A DNA stretch of 51,306 nucleotides from an uncultured Bacteroides sp. (GTDB taxonomy: Bacteria; Bacteroidota; Bacteroidia; Bacteroidales; Bacteroidaceae): NCBI RefSeq assembly GCF_958445495.1, contig NZ_CAUCSQ010000031.1, positions 1 to 51,306 of the forward strand, in the 5' to 3' direction. This document shows, one piece after another, positions 48,877 through 51,306 of the stretch. A model generated the notes under the pieces. The model searched no databases and was not told the DNA's origin. It was given only the letters and a program-made list of their open reading frames with translations. Positions within the stretch are counted from its first letter, which is position 1. Each line of letters starts with the position of its first letter. The position numbers and the translations under genes were made by a program.

Positions 48877-51171
48877 ATGAGAAAGATTCTTCTTGTGTTT
48901 GTTATTTTATGGCTTATCACACCGATTTCCTATGCTCAAAAAGTGGGTCTCGTATTGAGTGGCGGTGGCGCTAAAGGATTAACACATATTGGAATTATCC
49001 GTGCCTTAGAAGAAAACAATATTCCCATTGATTATATTACAGGTACCTCTATGGGAGCTATCATCGGTTCTCTATATGCTATGGGATATTCTCCTGACGA
49101 CATGGTAGAACTTATAAAATCTGAAGATTTTAAAAGATGGTATTCTGGAGAGGTAGAAGAGAAATATGTATATCATTTTAAGAAAAACCTTCCTACTCCT
49201 GAATTTTTCAATATTCGTTTCTCATTTAAAGATTCTTTAAAGAATCTGAAACCTCAATTTTTACCTGCTAGTGTTGTAAATCCGATTCAGATGAATTTAG
49301 TTTTCGTTGATTTATATGCACGTGCAACTGCAGCGTGTAAAGGTGATTTTGATAAACTTTTTGTTCCTTTCCGTTGCATTGCTTCTGATGTGTACAATAA
49401 AAAACAATTGGTAATGAGAGATGGAGACTTAGGAGATGCTGTCCGGGCATCAATGAGTTTCCCATTTATGTTTAAACCTATAGAAATTGATAATGTATTA
49501 GCCTATGATGGAGGAATTTATAATAATTTCCCTACAGATGTCATGAGAGATGATTTTCATCCAGATATCATTATTGGAAGTGTCGTTTCAACCAATCCGA
49601 CCAAGCCTAAAGAGAATGACCTTATGAGCCAAATAGAAAATATGGTAATGCAAAAAACAGACTACTCTATTCCAGACTCAATAGGAATTCTGATGACATT
49701 CAAATATGATAATGTCAACCTTATGGACTTTCAGCGTATTGACGAATTGCATAATATAGGATATAATCGGACAATGAGTATGATGGATTCAATAAAAAGT
49801 CGTATAAACCGACGTATAAATCGCGATAATATCCATTTAAGAAGAATGGTATATCGAAGCAATCTACCCGAATTACGTTTTAAGAATATTATCATTGACG
49901 GAGCTAATACCCAACAACAAGCCTATATTAAAAAAGAATTTCATAAATCAGATAATAAAGAATTCAGCTATGAAGATTTGAAACAAGGATATTTCCGTCT
50001 ACTTTCAGATAATATGATTTCTGAAATAATTCCTCATGCAGTCTACAATCCCGATGATGATACTTATGATTTATATTTAAAAGTTAAATTAGAAAATAAT
50101 TTTGCAGTAAGATTAGGAGGTAATATATCCACTTCCAATTCTAATCAAATTTATTTAGGACTTAGTTACCAAGATTTAAATTATTATGCCAAAGAATTTG
50201 TATTTGACGGGCAACTTGGTAAAGTCTACAACAACGCTCAGTTTATGGCAAAAATAGACTTCTCAACAGCTATTCCAACTTCATATCGCTTTATTGCATC
50301 TATTAGTACCTTTGATTATTTCAAGAAAGACAAACTTTTTTCAAGAAATAACAAACCAGCATTCAATCAAAAAGATGAACGGTTTCTTAAATTACAAGTT
50401 GGATTACCTTTTCTTTCAAGTAAACGGGCAGAATTCGGAATAGGAATTGCCAGAATAGAAGATAAATATTTTCAAAAAAGTATCATAGATTTTGGAAATG
50501 ACAAATTTGATAGAAGCCGTTATGATTTATTAGGAGGTTCTATCAGTTTTAATGGAAGTACACTCAATTCGCGGCAATATCCGACCCGTGGCTATAGAGA
50601 AGCTCTTATAGCTCAAATTTTCATAGGAAGAGAAAAATTCTACCCGGGAGAAGGTACTATTGAAAATAATAAGAACCACCACTCCTGGTTACAATTATCT
50701 TATATGAAAGAAAAATACCATAATATGAATGAACATTGGGTTTTAGGGTGGTATTTAAAAGCATTATATGCTTCTAAAAATTTCTCCGAGAATTACACGG
50801 CGACAATGATGCAGGCAGGTGAGTTTTCTCCTACTCAACATAGTAAACTTACTTACAACGAAGCTTTCCGTGCCAACCAGTTTGTTGGTGCCGGTATTCG
50901 GCCTATCTACCGATTAAATCAAATGTTTCATCTCCGGGGAGAATTTTATGGTTTTATGCCTATTTACCCAATCGAAAGAAATTCACTTAACAAAGCATAT
51001 TATGGAAAAGCTTTTTCAAAATTCGAATATTTAGGGGAAATTTCCGTAGTATGCCAATTACCATTTGGAGATATTTCTGCGTATGTAAATCATTATAGCT
51101 CACCCAAAAGAGAATGGAATGTGGGTTTAAGTATCGGATGGCAATTATTTAATTACCGATTTATCGAATAA
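48877..51171 (+). CDS. Patatin-like phospholipase fused to an outer-membrane barrel (PlpD-like)
   Basis: Exported outer-membrane protein of 764 aa. After the signal peptide (MRKILLVFVILWLITPISYA) comes a patatin domain (about 22-300): oxyanion loop SGGGAKG (28-34), nucleophile Ser58 in GTSMG and catalytic Asp211 in AYDGGIY. A POTRA-like region (about 330-420, LRFKNIIIDGANTQQQAYIKKEF in pieces) and a BamA/surface-antigen barrel (about 425-764, ending VGLSIGWQLFNYRFIE) follow. The order patatin-POTRA-barrel is that of type Vd autotransporters (PlpD). The catalytic dyad is complete, so lipid acyl hydrolase activity is likely. No obvious partner genes. Confidence 0.9.
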   Translation: MRKILLVFVILWLITPISYAQKVGLVLSGGGAKGLTHIGIIRALEENNIPIDYITGTSMGAIIGSLYAMGYSPDDMVELIKSEDFKRWYSGEVEEKYVYHFKKNLPTPEFFNIRFSFKDSLKNLKPQFLPASVVNPIQMNLVFVDLYARATAACKGDFDKLFVPFRCIASDVYNKKQLVMRDGDLGDAVRASMSFPFMFKPIEIDNVLAYDGGIYNNFPTDVMRDDFHPDIIIGSVVSTNPTKPKENDLMSQIENMVMQKTDYSIPDSIGILMTFKYDNVNLMDFQRIDELHNIGYNRTMSMMDSIKSRINRRINRDNIHLRRMVYRSNLPELRFKNIIIDGANTQQQAYIKKEFHKSDNKEFSYEDLKQGYFRLLSDNMISEIIPHAVYNPDDDTYDLYLKVKLENNFAVRLGGNISTSNSNQIYLGLSYQDLNYYAKEFVFDGQLGKVYNNAQFMAKIDFSTAIPTSYRFIASISTFDYFKKDKLFSRNNKPAFNQKDERFLKLQVGLPFLSSKRAEFGIGIARIEDKYFQKSIIDFGNDKFDRSRYDLLGGSISFNGSTLNSRQYPTRGYREALIAQIFIGREKFYPGEGTIENNKNHHSWLQLSYMKEKYHNMNEHWVLGWYLKALYASKNFSENYTATMMQAGEFSPTQHSKLTYNEAFRANQFVGAGIRPIYRLNQMFHLRGEFYGFMPIYPIERNSLNKAYYGKAFSKFEYLGEISVVCQLPFGDISAYVNHYSSPKREWNVGLSIGWQLFNYRFIE

Positions 51172-51199
51172 TTTTTTTATAAAAAAGTTACTGAAAGAC

Positions 51200-51229
51200 T
51201 TGTTAATTCGGGAAAAGTACGTATCTTTG
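51200..51229 (+). promoter_or_regulatory. Promoter of the tRNA gene
   Basis: TTG (51200-51202), 19 bases, TATCTTTG (51222-51229): a very good Bacteroides promoter, 23 nt before the tRNA. Confidence 0.7.
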
Positions 51230-51251
51230 CACCCGTTAAAACGAAAATAAT

Positions 51252-51306
51252 GGTCGCGTAGCTCAACTGAATAGAGTAGCTGACTACGGATCAGCCGGTT
51301 ACAGGT
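51252..51306 (+). tRNA. tRNA-Arg (ACG), 5' part, cut by the window end
   Basis: Acceptor 5' strand GGTCGCG, then TA, D-arm GCTC..GAGT, and anticodon stem GCTGA/TCAGC closing the 7-nt loop CTACGGA with anticodon ACG (Arg, CGN codons). The variable and T-arm start follow, and the gene runs off the window at 51306, so the 3' acceptor strand is not seen. Confidence 0.88.

Overview
The window looks like a chromosomal segment of a Bacteroides species (phylum Bacteroidota). Many promoters fit the Bacteroides primary-sigma pattern (TTG, about 19-20 bases, then TAnnTTTG). Shine-Dalgarno sequences are mostly absent. The gene set is typical of the group: the Bat aerotolerance operon, the rpmB-rpmG-DUF4295-ftsY-rimO string, gyrA divergent from clpC, and PepSY-like and WG-repeat proteins.

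Layout. Bases 1-47 look like the right end of an IS3-type insertion sequence. A two-component pair (299-2270) converges on a three-gene operon for a NEW3-domain membrane protein and an ABC-2 transporter (2355-5196). Two secreted PepSY-like proteins follow (5432-6794). Bases 7010-16348 form an accessory island: an unnamed conserved protein, an exported caspase-like protease, an ECF sigma factor, a one-pass membrane anti-sigma-like protein, a four-gene envelope operon (two lipoproteins, a WG-repeat protein, a polytopic membrane protein) and an exported TPR-CHAT protease. Next come a TamB-like protein, tsaD, a 22-bp tandem repeat and cinA. The block rpmB, rpmG, DUF4295, ftsY, rimO, an HU protein and an HU-LysM fusion leads to the MoxR/Bat operon (28661-37257). 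After a small HTH protein and a DUF2007-USP protein there is a patch of decayed genes (39053-39620), then a TPR protein with gyrA, clpC, htpG, a PlpD-like patatin-barrel protein and the start of a tRNA-Arg(ACG).

The most interesting part is 7010-16348. Its two divergent intergenic regions share a 33-bp dyad (ACAAGGTT-17-AACCTTGT) placed exactly 29 bp from the -7 box of each minus-strand promoter. They also share a second box in front of each plus-strand protease promoter. One regulatory circuit therefore appears to join a caspase, a CHAT protease, a sigma/anti-sigma pair and envelope proteins. I infer a proteolytic envelope-signalling or defence switch, formally similar to the TPR-CHAT/sigma logic of type III-E CRISPR systems but with both proteases exported and no CRISPR parts. 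Function is not shown by sequence alone.

All calls come from reading the sequence by eye. No database search or alignment was run.
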